NCBI RefSeq assembly: GCF_003072065.1
Contig: NZ_QCYG01000007.1
Span: 186,001-250,000, forward strand
Source of the DNA: Thalassorhabdomicrobium marinisediminis
GTDB lineage: Bacteria > Pseudomonadota > Alphaproteobacteria > Rhodobacterales > Rhodobacteraceae
Direction: 5' to 3'
Length of the DNA: 64,000 nucleotides
A program made the position numbers and the translations under genes. The notes under the pieces are model-generated. The model was not told the origin of the DNA. It did not search any database and saw only the letters and a list, made by a program, of their open reading frames with translations. Shown in pieces: positions 56,120-64,000 of this stretch; the stretch's first letter is position 1, and each line of letters begins with the position of its first letter.

Positions 56120-56839
56120 ATGATCGAGACCTTCACCGCCCTTCTGTTCGCCCATGTGGTCGCGGATTTCGTGGTACAAACCCGCACGATGGTGCAACAA
56201 AAGTCCGGTTTCGCCATGATGGCCCTGCATGCGGCTCTGGCACTGGCCACGGCCCAAGCCGCCACAGGGCACCTGACGGCCCCGGTGCTGCTTGCCGTAA
56301 CGGCCGCCCACATCGCCATTGACCTGCTCAAGACCCACGGCGGGTTTCGCAGCTTCACCGCTTTCATGATCGATCAGGCGGCCCATGTTGTCACCCTCGG
56401 GATCGCCGCGGCCTACGCCCCCGATCTCTGGGCCACGGGGGTCTGGGCCGGCGCGCCTTGGCTGCTGCCGCTGATGGCCCTCGCCTCCGGCCTCATCGTG
56501 ACCCTGCTGGCCGGACAGCACGCGATCGCCCTGCTCATGCGGCCCCACGGGACACGCATTCGCAACAACGGATTGCGCGACGGCGGGCGGCAGATCGGAC
56601 TGCTGGAACGCGGCCTCATCTTCCTGTTTCTGCTGACCGGCCACCCCATCGGCGCGGGCGTGTTGATCGGCGCGAAATCGATCCTGCGCTTCGGCACGGC
56701 CTCCCGCGACCAGCGCACGGCGGAATACGTGATCATCGGCACGCTGGCGTCTTTTGGCTGGGCCATTGTGGCGGCCTTGCTCACGCAGGCGGCGCTCGGC
56801 CTCCTCCCGCCCCTTGAGATCACGCGGCCCGCATCCTAG
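56120..56839 (+). CDS. DUF3307 membrane protein
   Basis: The 239-residue protein has about six transmembrane helices. The N terminus MIETFTALLFAHVVADFVVQTRTMVQQKSGFAMMALHAAL is the DUF3307 signature (HVVADF, then H in ALHAAL, and AHIAIDLLKTH). The C terminus has IGAKSILRFGTASRDQRTAEYVIIGTLASFGWAI. It is paired with the SatD-like gene upstream. The function of the family is not established. Confidence 0.85.
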   Translation: MIETFTALLFAHVVADFVVQTRTMVQQKSGFAMMALHAALALATAQAATGHLTAPVLLAVTAAHIAIDLLKTHGGFRSFTAFMIDQAAHVVTLGIAAAYAPDLWATGVWAGAPWLLPLMALASGLIVTLLAGQHAIALLMRPHGTRIRNNGLRDGGRQIGLLERGLIFLFLLTGHPIGAGVLIGAKSILRFGTASRDQRTAEYVIIGTLASFGWAIVAALLTQAALGLLPPLEITRPAS

Positions 56840-56862
56840 ATAGGCTTCAAAGGAGACCGCAT

Positions 56863-57228
56863 ATGTTCGGAATTCCCGGCAAACAGGCTGTGACCATCAC
56901 CGATAGGGCCGCCAGCCAGATCGCCAAGCTCATGGCCAAGGACAACACGCAAGGTCTGCGGATCGGCGTGAAGAAAGGCGGCTGCGCGGGGATGGAATAC
57001 ACCATGGACTACGTGTCCGAGGTGGACCCCCTTGACGAGGTTGTCGAGCAAAACGGCGCGCGGGTGATGATCGCGCCCATGGCGCAGATGTTCCTGTTCG
57101 GCACCGAGATCGACTATGAGGTGAGCCTGCTGGAATCCGGCTTCAAGTTCCGCAACCCCAACGTCACCGAAGCCTGCGGCTGCGGCGAGTCGATCAAGTT
57201 CGACGAAAGCCTGGCCTCGAAAGGCTGA
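56863..57228 (+). CDS. HesB/IscA-family Fe-S carrier
   Basis: The 121-residue A-type carrier holds Fe-S clusters through three cysteines: GGCAGMEYTMDY (first Cys) and ACGCGESIKF (second and third). It resembles SufA/ErpA. It is 23 bases after the DUF3307 gene with a ribosome site AAAGGAGACCGCAT, so probably in the same transcript. Together with the SufT-like gene it gives a Fe-S assembly context. Confidence 0.93.
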   Translation: MFGIPGKQAVTITDRAASQIAKLMAKDNTQGLRIGVKKGGCAGMEYTMDYVSEVDPLDEVVEQNGARVMIAPMAQMFLFGTEIDYEVSLLESGFKFRNPNVTEACGCGESIKFDESLASKG

Positions 57229-57318
57229 CGCCCTCCGGTCCCCGCCCCGCATCTGCGGGGCTTTCTAATCCGCAGACAGGTTGCTAAACGGTCCCCGAAC
57301 CAAAGGGGAGACGGGGAC

Positions 57319-58053
57319 ATGCGCAAACTGATTGCCGGCAACTGGAAGATGAACGGAACCGCGGCCGATCTGGGCGAGCTGCGCACTCTGGCCCAGCAGC
57401 ACCCCGACCCCAGTGTTGATATCGTCATCTGCGGCCCGGCCACCTTGCTCAGCCGGATGGCCGAAACGGGGCTGATGATCGGGGGCGAGGATTGCCACCC
57501 CGCCGCGTCTGGCGCCCACACCGGCGACATTTCCGCCCCCATGCTTGCGGATGCGGGGGCAAGCCATGTCATCACCGGCCATTCCGAGCGGCGCAGCGAT
57601 CACGGAGAGGATGACGCCCTGATCGCCGCCAAGACACAGGCCGCGTGGGCTGCCGACCTGCACGTGATCCTTTGCATCGGTGAGAGTGAGGCCCAGTACC
57701 GCGCGGGCAAGACGCTCGACGTGCTGCGCCGCCAGCTCGACCACTCGGTGCCTGACGGCGCCACTGCCGCGACCACCACCATCGCCTATGAGCCGATCTG
57801 GGCCATCGGCACCGGCCTCACCCCCACCCCGCAAGAGATTGCAGACGTGCACAGCGCCCTGCGCGCCCATCTGACCGCACGCTTCGGCGAGGACGGCGCG
57901 CAAATGCGCCTGCTTTACGGCGGCTCGGTAAAGGCGTCGAACGCGGCTGACATCTTCGCGCTCGACCACGTCGACGGCGCGCTGGTTGGGGGTGCCTCGC
58001 TCAAAGCCGCCGACTTCTCGCCCATCATCACCGCGCTGGAACAGGCGCGCTGA
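57319..58053 (+). CDS. tpiA: Triosephosphate isomerase
   Basis: TpiA interconverts glyceraldehyde 3-phosphate and dihydroxyacetone phosphate. The 244-residue barrel shows the N-terminal Lys in LIAGNWKMNG, His in VITGHSERRS, Glu in IAYEPIWAIGTG and the phosphate loop YGGSVKASNAADI ... DGALVGGASL. The start follows GGGGAGACGGGGAC. A dispersed intergenic repeat begins right after the TGA. Confidence 0.98.
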   Translation: MRKLIAGNWKMNGTAADLGELRTLAQQHPDPSVDIVICGPATLLSRMAETGLMIGGEDCHPAASGAHTGDISAPMLADAGASHVITGHSERRSDHGEDDALIAAKTQAAWAADLHVILCIGESEAQYRAGKTLDVLRRQLDHSVPDGATAATTTIAYEPIWAIGTGLTPTPQEIADVHSALRAHLTARFGEDGAQMRLLYGGSVKASNAADIFALDHVDGALVGGASLKAADFSPIITALEQAR

Positions 58054-58081
58054 CCCCCGCTTCTCTGGTTCCCAAATACCT
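58054..58081 (+). repeat. Dispersed intergenic repeat, copy E
   Basis: CCCCCGCTTCTCTGGTTCCC plus AAATACCT begins immediately after the tpiA stop codon and is nearly identical to copy A. Confidence 0.8.
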
Positions 58082-58206
58082 CATCCCACCGGTTACGCCG
58101 AGCACCCGGCCCCCGGTATTTTCGCCACCGGTTCCGATTCCGCCCCTTTAATCCGGCCTCAAATCCCGTATGCTGGCCCCATCTTTATTCAGGAGCTTTC
58201 CCGCCC

Positions 58207-58683
58207 GTGTCCATTTCATCGCATACCATCGATTACGGGAACCTGATGCACAAGGCGATGCGCAGCCTGATCCAAGAGGTTCTGACCGACGTCGCGGCAA
58301 AGGGTCTTCCGGGCAATCACCACTTCTTCGTGACCTTCGACACGATGCACCCGGACGTCGAGATCGCCGACTGGCTGTCGGACCGCTATCCCGGAGAAAT
58401 GACGATTGTGATCCAGCACCAGTATGAGGGGCTGGACGTGGGCAATCAGGGCTTTGCGATCACCCTGTCCTTCGGCGACCAGCCGGAACCGCTTTATATC
58501 CCCTACGACGCGATCAAGACCTTCGTGGACCCGTCGGTCGAGTTCGGCCTGCGGTTCGAGACGCAGGACGACGACGCTGAGGATGCGCCGGTTGAGGAGG
58601 CTCCGATGGAGGAGATGGCCGCGCCCGAGGGCGAGAACCGGCAGGACGCCGAGGTCGTCTCCCTCGACCAGTTCCGCAAGTAA
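58207..58683 (+). CDS. sspB: ClpXP adaptor SspB, alphaproteobacterial type
   Basis: The 158-residue adaptor delivers ssrA-tagged proteins to ClpXP. The folded part covers about 1-120 (IDYGNLMHKAMRSLIQEVLTDVAAKGLPGNHHFFVTFDT, then LYIPYDAIKTFVDPSVEFGLRF). An acidic linker then leads to a ClpX-binding tail (VVSLDQFRK). It starts with GTG at 58207; an ATG at codon 14 is less likely because the first strand or helix would be lost. Confidence 0.93.
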   Translation: MSISSHTIDYGNLMHKAMRSLIQEVLTDVAAKGLPGNHHFFVTFDTMHPDVEIADWLSDRYPGEMTIVIQHQYEGLDVGNQGFAITLSFGDQPEPLYIPYDAIKTFVDPSVEFGLRFETQDDDAEDAPVEEAPMEEMAAPEGENRQDAEVVSLDQFRK

Positions 58684-58844
58684 CTGCGACGCGCCGGGAC
58701 ACAGCAGCCTTCCAGCCCCGTCACACCGGCCAGTTGAACCTGCAGCGGCAAACCCGCAGCGCCCACCGCAAAATCCAAGCCAAACGATTGTGATGCACAG
58801 GCGGTCGCGGTAAGCCGGTGCAACCGCAAGATCTGGAGAGTCCC

Positions 58845-60236
58845 ATGACCGACACCCGCACCGAAACCGACAGTTTTGGCCCTATTGAGGTTCCCTCGGA
58901 CCGCTATTGGGGCGCGCAGACGCAACGCTCCTTGATGAACTTCCCCATCGGCTGGGAAAAGCAGCCCGTGGCCATCGTGCGCGCGCTTGGCGTGATCAAG
59001 AAAGCCTGCGCCATGGCCAACAAGGCCAGCGGCAAGCTGGACGCGAAACTGGCCGACGCGATGATCGAGGCCGCGGGTGAGGTGATCGAGGGCAAGCTCG
59101 ATGATCATTTCCCGCTGGTGGTCTGGCAGACCGGATCGGGCACCCAGTCGAACATGAACGCCAACGAGGTGATCTCGAACCGTGCGATTGAAATTCTGGG
59201 CGGCGAGGTCGGCTCGAAAGACCCGGTTCACCCCAACGATCACTGCAACATGGGCCAGTCGTCCAACGACACTTTCCCCACCGCCATGCACATCGCCGCC
59301 GCCATGACCGCGCGCGACGTGATGCTGCCGGGGCTGGAGAAGCTCGCCTCCGAGCTTGAAGCCAAGGCCGAGCAGTTCAAGGACATCATCAAGATCGGCC
59401 GCACCCATACGCAGGATGCCACCCCGCTGACCCTGGGGCAGGAGTTCTCCGGCTATGCCACGCAGGTGCGCAACGGCATCGAACGGATCAAACTGGCGCT
59501 GCCCGGCATCTACGAGCTGGCCCAGGGCGGCACCGCCGTGGGCACGGGGCTGAACACGGCCAAGGGCTGGGACACCACTGTCGCCGCCCACATGGCCGAG
59601 ATCACCGGCCTGCCCTTCGTCACCGCGCCCAACAAGTTCGAAGCGCTGGCCGCCCATGACGCCATGGTGTTCATGTCCGGCGCGATCAAGACTGTCGCGA
59701 TGGCCTGCTACAAGATCGCCAACGACATGCGGTTCCTGGGCTCCGGCCCCCGCTCGGGCCTTGGCGAATTGATTCTGCCCGAGAACGAGCCAGGATCCTC
59801 GATCATGCCCGGCAAGGTGAACCCGACGCAGGCCGAAGCCCTGACGCAGGTCTGCGCGCATATCCTTGGCAATGACGCGGCGATCGGCTTTGCGGGCAGC
59901 CAGGGGCATTTCGAGCTCAACGTCTACAACCCGATGATGGCCTATAACCTGTTGCAATCCATGCAGCTTCTGGGTGACGCGGCGGACAGTTTCACCCAGC
60001 GCATGCTGGCGGACACGCAAGCCAACGAAGAGCGGATCGAGAAGCTGATGAAGGAATCGCTGATGCTGGTGACGGCATTGGCCCCGGAAATCGGCTACGA
60101 CAATGCCACCAAGGTCGCCAAGACCGCCCACAAGAACGGCACCACCTTGCGCGAGGAGGCGGTGAAACTGGGCTTCGTGGACGAGGAAACCTTCGACCGC
60201 GTGGTGCGCCCCGAAGACATGATCGGCCCGAAATGA
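58845..60236 (+). CDS. fumC: Class II fumarate hydratase
   Basis: FumC hydrates fumarate to malate in the TCA cycle, without an Fe-S cluster. The 463-residue protein has TESDSFG-type start (here [24 protein letters not shown]), [22 protein letters not shown], and the signature [16 protein letters not shown]. Start 58845 follows GGAGAGTCCC. Its stop overlaps a DUF4169 gene (ATGA), a recurrent arrangement in Rhodobacteraceae. Confidence 0.98.
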   Translation: MTDTRTETDSFGPIEVPSDRYWGAQTQRSLMNFPIGWEKQPVAIVRALGVIKKACAMANKASGKLDAKLADAMIEAAGEVIEGKLDDHFPLVVWQTGSGTQSNMNANEVISNRAIEILGGEVGSKDPVHPNDHCNMGQSSNDTFPTAMHIAAAMTARDVMLPGLEKLASELEAKAEQFKDIIKIGRTHTQDATPLTLGQEFSGYATQVRNGIERIKLALPGIYELAQGGTAVGTGLNTAKGWDTTVAAHMAEITGLPFVTAPNKFEALAAHDAMVFMSGAIKTVAMACYKIANDMRFLGSGPRSGLGELILPENEPGSSIMPGKVNPTQAEALTQVCAHILGNDAAIGFAGSQGHFELNVYNPMMAYNLLQSMQLLGDAADSFTQRMLADTQANEERIEKLMKESLMLVTALAPEIGYDNATKVAKTAHKNGTTLREEAVKLGFVDEETFDRVVRPEDMIGPK

Positions 60237-60412
60237 GCGAGATCGTGAACCTCAACAAGGTGCGCAAGGCCCGTGACCTGACCGCGAAAAAGGCCGAAGC
60301 CGACCTCAACGCGGTCAAGTTCGGCCGCACCAAGGCCGAGCGGCTGGCCGAAGCCGCGCTTGAGGCGAAAGCCAAGGCGCGGCTGGATCAGTTGAAGTTC
60401 GAGGACGAGTGA
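60233..60412 (+). CDS. DUF4169 family small protein
   Basis: The 59-residue, highly charged helical protein ([20 protein letters not shown], then [20 protein letters not shown]) is the DUF4169 family as I recall it. It overlaps fumC by four bases and is followed within two bases by a ribbon-helix-helix gene. Function unknown; the conserved fumC-DUF4169-RHH order suggests a shared role or just cotranscription. Confidence 0.85.
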   Translation: MSEIVNLNKVRKARDLTAKKAEADLNAVKFGRTKAERLAEAALEAKAKARLDQLKFEDE

Positions 60413-60413
60413 C

Positions 60414-60641
60414 GTGGTCGGGTCTGCGCGCCCAGAGAAACACTCTCTGACCCTGCGCGGGCACCGCACGTCGGTCTCGCTCGAGCCCGAGTTCTGGGCT
60501 GCGTTCCGAAAAATCGCCGCAGCCCGTGATCAGACGATCAACGGGCTGGCCATCGAGATTGACGAAGCGCGGGGCGATGTCGGGCTGGCTTCGGCCATTC
60601 GGGTCTTCGTGCTGAAAACTCTGACCGATCAGGTGCCGTAA
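60414..60641 (+). CDS. Ribbon-helix-helix domain protein
   Basis: The 75-residue protein carries an RHH_4-type segment (HSLTLRGHRTSVSLEPEFWAAFRKIAAARDQTINGLAIEID). It may bind DNA as a dimer. It starts with GTG one base after the DUF4169 stop and its end overlaps the convergent gene by 13 bases. No toxin partner is adjacent, so an antitoxin role is unlikely. Confidence 0.85.
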   Translation: MVGSARPEKHSLTLRGHRTSVSLEPEFWAAFRKIAAARDQTINGLAIEIDEARGDVGLASAIRVFVLKTLTDQVP

Positions 60642-60919
60642 AGCGCTGCGCGCACGCGGTCCAGCATTTCGGTATCGTGCTGTTCGACCTCGGTCAGGAT
60701 CTGCCGGTCCATTTCCTTTTCGCGCAGTCTTTCCCGGCGCAGCTGGTTTTCGGTCTGCGGCACAAGCGGCGGGGCCATGGGGGCCCGTTGCGGTGGCAAG
60801 GGCCGGACCTCGGGAAACTCCGGAGAAGAAAACACGGACCGCACCCGACGCAGGACGCTGTCGATCACAGGAAGAGCAAAAAGATTTGGCTTCGCAAATG
60901 TCATGTCCACGACCCTCAT
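60629..60919 (-). CDS. Small protein of unknown function
   Basis: The 96-residue product has a proline-rich middle (PEVRPLPPQRAPMAPPLVPQ) and a charged helical C terminus (LRREKMD-like: RRERLREKEMDRQILTEVEQHDTEMLDRVRAALYG). An internal ATG at 60904 also has a ribosome site. It is the convergent neighbour of the RHH gene and overlaps it slightly. No family was recognised. Confidence 0.55.
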   Translation of the reverse strand: MRVVDMTFAKPNLFALPVIDSVLRRVRSVFSSPEFPEVRPLPPQRAPMAPPLVPQTENQLRRERLREKEMDRQILTEVEQHDTEMLDRVRAALYGT

Positions 60920-61165
60920 GAAGCCCCCACAGCGTCAAATTAGCCGATACCGTGGCAGGTAGGAATAGGGCGATATCGACATATTTCCCCCGACGGACTG
61001 CTGCCGATGTCGTAACAATTTGATTCTAATCAGCAACTTCCGAAACCCCACGCCACGTTTTCGCCGCGTTTTATAAAACGGACGCGGAGGGGTGTTGAGA
61101 GAAGCGGAACAGCCCCGCAAAACGGTCAATATTGTCCCGAAGAGATGAACAATCAGATGATTCGT

Positions 61166-62515
61166 TCAGGCCCGTTCCGAGACCTTCAACCAGATGCCAT
61201 CGCGGGCGCGGACGGTCAGGTGGGCGACCGGCACCGGCTCCCGTTCGGTCACCTCGAACCGGAAACGACGCAACAGCATGGCCAGCAGAAGCGGCCCCTC
61301 CACCATGGCGAAGCCCGCACCGGGGCACACCCGCGGCCCCGAAGAGAACGGGATATAGGCGTCGCGCTGGCAGGCCTTGCCGTTCTCGGTTGCCCAGCGA
61401 CCGGGGTCGAAGGCGTCGGGATTGTCCCAAAGGCGACCGTGCCGGTGCAGGTGCCACGGCGACAGCACAATCTGGCTGCCCTTGGACACGTCGCGGGCGC
61501 GGAAACATTCAGGCTGCACCGTTTCGCGCACCATCATCGGCACCGGCGGATAAAGCCGCAGCGCCTCACGGAACACATCTCGGGCAGAGCGCAGCTTTGA
61601 CATGCTTGAGAAGTCCGGCGTCAGCGCCTGTGCCTCGTCGGCGATCTTGTCCTGCCACTCAGGCGAGAGCGCGATGAGATAAAGCGCCCAGGCCAGCGCC
61701 GAGGCGCTCGTCTCATGACCGGCGAGAAAGAAGATCGCCACCTGATCGACCATTTCTTCGGTGGTGAAGGTCCGCCCCGAGACCGGGTCGGCAGTGGTCA
61801 TGATCTTGGTCGCCAGATCGTCGGGCGCCTGCCCTGCGGTAATCTGGCGCATACGCGCTTCGGTGAGTTGTTCGATCAGGGCGCGAATGTCACGCGCGGT
61901 GGTCTTGGTGGCGCGGCTGAAAAAGCGCGGCATCCACGCCGGGCCGCGCACGAAAGCGCCAAGGTTCAGGATCGGCTGGCTGCGCTGGTGGTCGCGGAAC
62001 CTCTCGAAGACGGCGCTGGCGGTCTGATCCTCGATCGGGATCGAGAACAGCGTGCGAAAGATCACGTCGGCGGCGGCGTGGCTCGTCTCGGGTTCGATGT
62101 CCAGCGCGCCGGTGCGCGTCGCCAGCCGGGACACCGCAGCCTCGCCCGCGGCATACATCGCGCCATAGGTGTCGCGCAGGCGCCCGCCCTCGAACGCGGG
62201 GTCGATGATGCGCCGCTGGCGCTTCCACGTCTCACCGTTCGTCAGGAACACCGAACGGCCCAACAGCGGCCGCAGCCCCGCGCCGATGCGGTCGGACTTG
62301 GGGAAGTCGTCTGGGCGGTCCTTCAGGACCGTCTTCACCAGCGCCGGATCATTGGCCAGGTAGCTGCGAAAGAACGGGGTGCGGAATTCGGCCATCCACG
62401 CACGATAAAGCTTCGCCGGTTGCGCCGAGAGAATATCCCGGCGGAACAACTGCATATACCGCCAGAGCGAGACTTTGTCAGGGCGGGCGGCGGGCTTGGG
62501 GGGCTGGGGGCTCAT
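61166..62515 (-). CDS. Cytochrome P450
   Basis: The 449-residue soluble P450 has the I-helix oxygen motif FFLAGHETSASALAW, the ExxR helix (FREALRLYPPVPMMVRETV), and the haem loop FSSGPRVCPGAGFA with Cys397 as thiolate ligand. The N terminus has no membrane anchor. The sequence style resembles CYP4/CYP102-like fatty-acid or terpenoid hydroxylases, but the substrate is unknown. No ferredoxin or reductase gene is adjacent. Its start overlaps the end of the hydrolase gene upstream (ATGA). Confidence 0.95.
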   Translation of the reverse strand: MSPQPPKPAARPDKVSLWRYMQLFRRDILSAQPAKLYRAWMAEFRTPFFRSYLANDPALVKTVLKDRPDDFPKSDRIGAGLRPLLGRSVFLTNGETWKRQRRIIDPAFEGGRLRDTYGAMYAAGEAAVSRLATRTGALDIEPETSHAAADVIFRTLFSIPIEDQTASAVFERFRDHQRSQPILNLGAFVRGPAWMPRFFSRATKTTARDIRALIEQLTEARMRQITAGQAPDDLATKIMTTADPVSGRTFTTEEMVDQVAIFFLAGHETSASALAWALYLIALSPEWQDKIADEAQALTPDFSSMSKLRSARDVFREALRLYPPVPMMVRETVQPECFRARDVSKGSQIVLSPWHLHRHGRLWDNPDAFDPGRWATENGKACQRDAYIPFSSGPRVCPGAGFAMVEGPLLLAMLLRRFRFEVTEREPVPVAHLTVRARDGIWLKVSERA

Positions 62516-63813
62516 ACCTCCATACTGGTATATTTCGACGCGGGCACGTCAATGCGCGAATTCGAGGGGGCGCGCCCCGCGAAACGCTCGGCCAGCGTCA
62601 GCGGCCCGGCCGTGATGCGGAAATAGTCGTAGTCCCCCACCCGGTCGAAGGCACAAAGATACTGGAAATGCAGGCGAAAGAACTTCCAGCGCAGCTCGGC
62701 CCAGCGGGCGGGGCTGAGCGTCTGGGTGAACGCGGCCGAGATCACCAGCGGCCATTTCTGCCCCTCGGGCGCGACACCGGACACCGCCACCGGATCGCAC
62801 AGCGCGAAGGCGCAGCCATCGCCGGGAGCGGTCACGTCCACCCAAGCGAGCTCATCACGGGTCGACAGATAGTGCAGATCGGCCCGCAGGCGGTCGGCGT
62901 CGGGCAGGAAGCTGACCATCGGCACCACCTGCCCCAGACTCAGGAACCCCAGCGCCGGACCATCCTTCGGCACGCCCCCCTCGCGGATCAGGTCCGCCAG
63001 CACCGACACCGCCAGATGCGCGCCCGAGGAATGGCCGACGACCAGAACCTCGTCCACGTCACTCTCCAGCGCGGCGGCGATGGCGGCGCGAAAGGTGGCC
63101 ATGCGCGCCTCAAGCTCGGGCGGGTTGGCACCCTTGCTGCGGGCCGAGAAGGCGTAATCGTGCATCAGGTAATAGGCGTAAAGCTTGCCGTCTTTCTTTT
63201 TGAACCACCGCAGCACAGACCAGACGATCCAGCCGCCGAAGGCCCAACTCAGCACCGTCCGCGCGGCAAGGAACACCGAGTAATCATAGCGCGGCCCCGC
63301 CCCGTCCCCCAGCAGTCCGATCAGGCCACGCGCCCCGAGGGTCATCCCGTAGCCCAGCAAGCGCCCGCCCAGAACGGCCAGCGCGATGGCCACGAGAAGT
63401 TGCAGCAAGAGCATCCCCACGGGATAAAGCGCGGCGATCACCGGCCCCTTGCGCAGCCACATCAGCCGTCGCAGCGCGCCGCTGGCGATATAGGTCCAGG
63501 CGGTCTGGAGCAGTTGCAGATAGGTGGCGGGGATCGAGGACGCCATGGACGAGCGGACGATGTCCGACCAGACCAGCACCTCGATCTCGGCGTCGGTGGA
63601 CGTCTGGTCCATCCGCGCTTCGACGCGCCAGCCGTAGTGATCCCCCGTTTTCGGAGCGATCCCGATCTCATAGCCCGAAATCTGCGCCTGTTCCTGCGAC
63701 TCCCGGCGATAAAGTTCACGGTAGCGGCGCGGGTGGATCGGATCATAGCCGGGGATGTAGAACACGCGCCGACGGCGGACCCGCCGAGGCTTTGCCTGTT
63801 CCTGATCTGTCAT
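62512..63813 (-). CDS. Membrane-embedded alpha/beta hydrolase-like protein
   Basis: The 433-residue protein begins with a basic segment and RRVFYIPGYDPIHPRRYRELYRRE. It has two or three central hydrophobic spans (ALYPVGMLLLQLLVAIALAV and neighbours) and a GxSxG lipase-type motif in VLVVGHSSGAHLAVSVL. A catalytic Ser hydrolase acting on lipids or esters is likely. It is coupled to the P450 gene by a four-base overlap, suggesting that the two act on one substrate. Confidence 0.75.
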   Translation of the reverse strand: MTDQEQAKPRRVRRRRVFYIPGYDPIHPRRYRELYRRESQEQAQISGYEIGIAPKTGDHYGWRVEARMDQTSTDAEIEVLVWSDIVRSSMASSIPATYLQLLQTAWTYIASGALRRLMWLRKGPVIAALYPVGMLLLQLLVAIALAVLGGRLLGYGMTLGARGLIGLLGDGAGPRYDYSVFLAARTVLSWAFGGWIVWSVLRWFKKKDGKLYAYYLMHDYAFSARSKGANPPELEARMATFRAAIAAALESDVDEVLVVGHSSGAHLAVSVLADLIREGGVPKDGPALGFLSLGQVVPMVSFLPDADRLRADLHYLSTRDELAWVDVTAPGDGCAFALCDPVAVSGVAPEGQKWPLVISAAFTQTLSPARWAELRWKFFRLHFQYLCAFDRVGDYDYFRITAGPLTLAERFAGRAPSNSRIDVPASKYTSMEV

Positions 63814-63916
63814 TGCCGGATCGTGATCCACTGCCCGCGCCCTTTCCTGCCTTTCCCTGGCCCTGCCTAGCAGGGGAACAGGGCAAAATTAAGAAAATGA
63901 TGCGCGCGCGGGCGGG

Positions 63917-64000
63917 TCAGCCGAAGGCGGCAAGGAACGGCAGGGCTTCCAGCAGCCAGAAGGCGAAGACGGTCAGATAGCCCGTGGCCATGGCCAGCCC
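63917..64000 (-). CDS. C-terminal end of a membrane protein
   Basis: Only 27 residues before the stop fall in the window (GLAMATGYLTVFAFWLLEAL, then PFLAAFG), all of hydrophobic character. It is upstream of the hydrolase gene on the same strand, about 100 bases away. The family cannot be told. Confidence 0.5.
   Translation of the reverse strand, partial: GLAMATGYLTVFAFWLLEALPFLAAFG

Noticed and set aside
60414-60919. Toxin-antitoxin pair (RHH gene with its convergent neighbour)
   Set aside because: The genes are convergent rather than co-directional, and the RHH gene belongs to the fumC-DUF4169 operon.

Overview
The window is high-GC alphaproteobacterial chromosome, almost certainly Rhodobacteraceae (Roseobacter/Rhodobacter group). 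Pointers are a C4-pathway 5-aminolevulinate synthase, an alphaproteobacterial SspB, IalB-family and DUF882 Tat-exported proteins, a RodZ-like DUF4115 protein, DUF4169/RHH small proteins and many GC-rich genes packed with ATGA overlaps. No plasmid or rRNA features are visible.

Layout. 1-15.9 kb: tail of an ABC peptide-binding protein, ssb, aroB-aroK, a small membrane protein-exported protein-xerD operon, a CorC/CNNM transporter, a HerA-like ATPase with a membrane partner, two candidate small RNAs, an IalB protein, a KAS-ACP-LpxD lipid module, an L,D-transpeptidase and a Tat-exported DUF882 protein. 15.9-24 kb: catalase; a cobalamin-riboswitch operon (2Fe-2S DUF1636 protein plus BtuF/BtuC/BtuD-like transporter); TetR and a divergent N-methyl-amine demethylase-like flavoenzyme. 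24.4-31.2 kb: ispG, rodZ-like, hemA, M20 peptidase, two tRNA-Asp, tRNA-Val(TAC) and a histidine phosphatase.

31.23-48.09 kb is an integrated, phage-related element of about 16.8 kb in the 3' end of tRNA-Val(CAC). A perfect 24-bp direct repeat bounds it and a tyrosine integrase lies next to the intact tRNA. It carries a complete-looking head and packaging set (portal, protease-capsid fusion, connector, adaptor, tail-terminator-like protein, HNH, TerS, TerL) but only part of a tail: two chaperones, tape measure and gpM-like protein. I see no tube protein, baseplate, fibre, lysis gene, classical repressor or known Rep protein. The left third holds unrecognised small proteins, a 0.67-kb non-coding region full of iteron-like and inverted repeats, and two copies of a 26-bp palindrome. 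It reads as either a decayed prophage or a capsid-encoding satellite that borrows tails. This is the most interesting part of the window.

48.1-64 kb returns to housekeeping genes: HU-like protein, a small exported protein, lon, tgt, a RimB-RimK fusion, Fe-S assembly genes (SufT-like, HesB/IscA-like) flanking a SatD-like/DUF3307 pair, tpiA, sspB, fumC-DUF4169-RHH, and a cytochrome P450 overlapping a membrane alpha/beta hydrolase. A roughly 27-bp intergenic repeat (core CTTCTCTGGTT) occurs five times near gene ends in the host part and not in the element. All calls were made by reading the sequence and translations; no database search was run.
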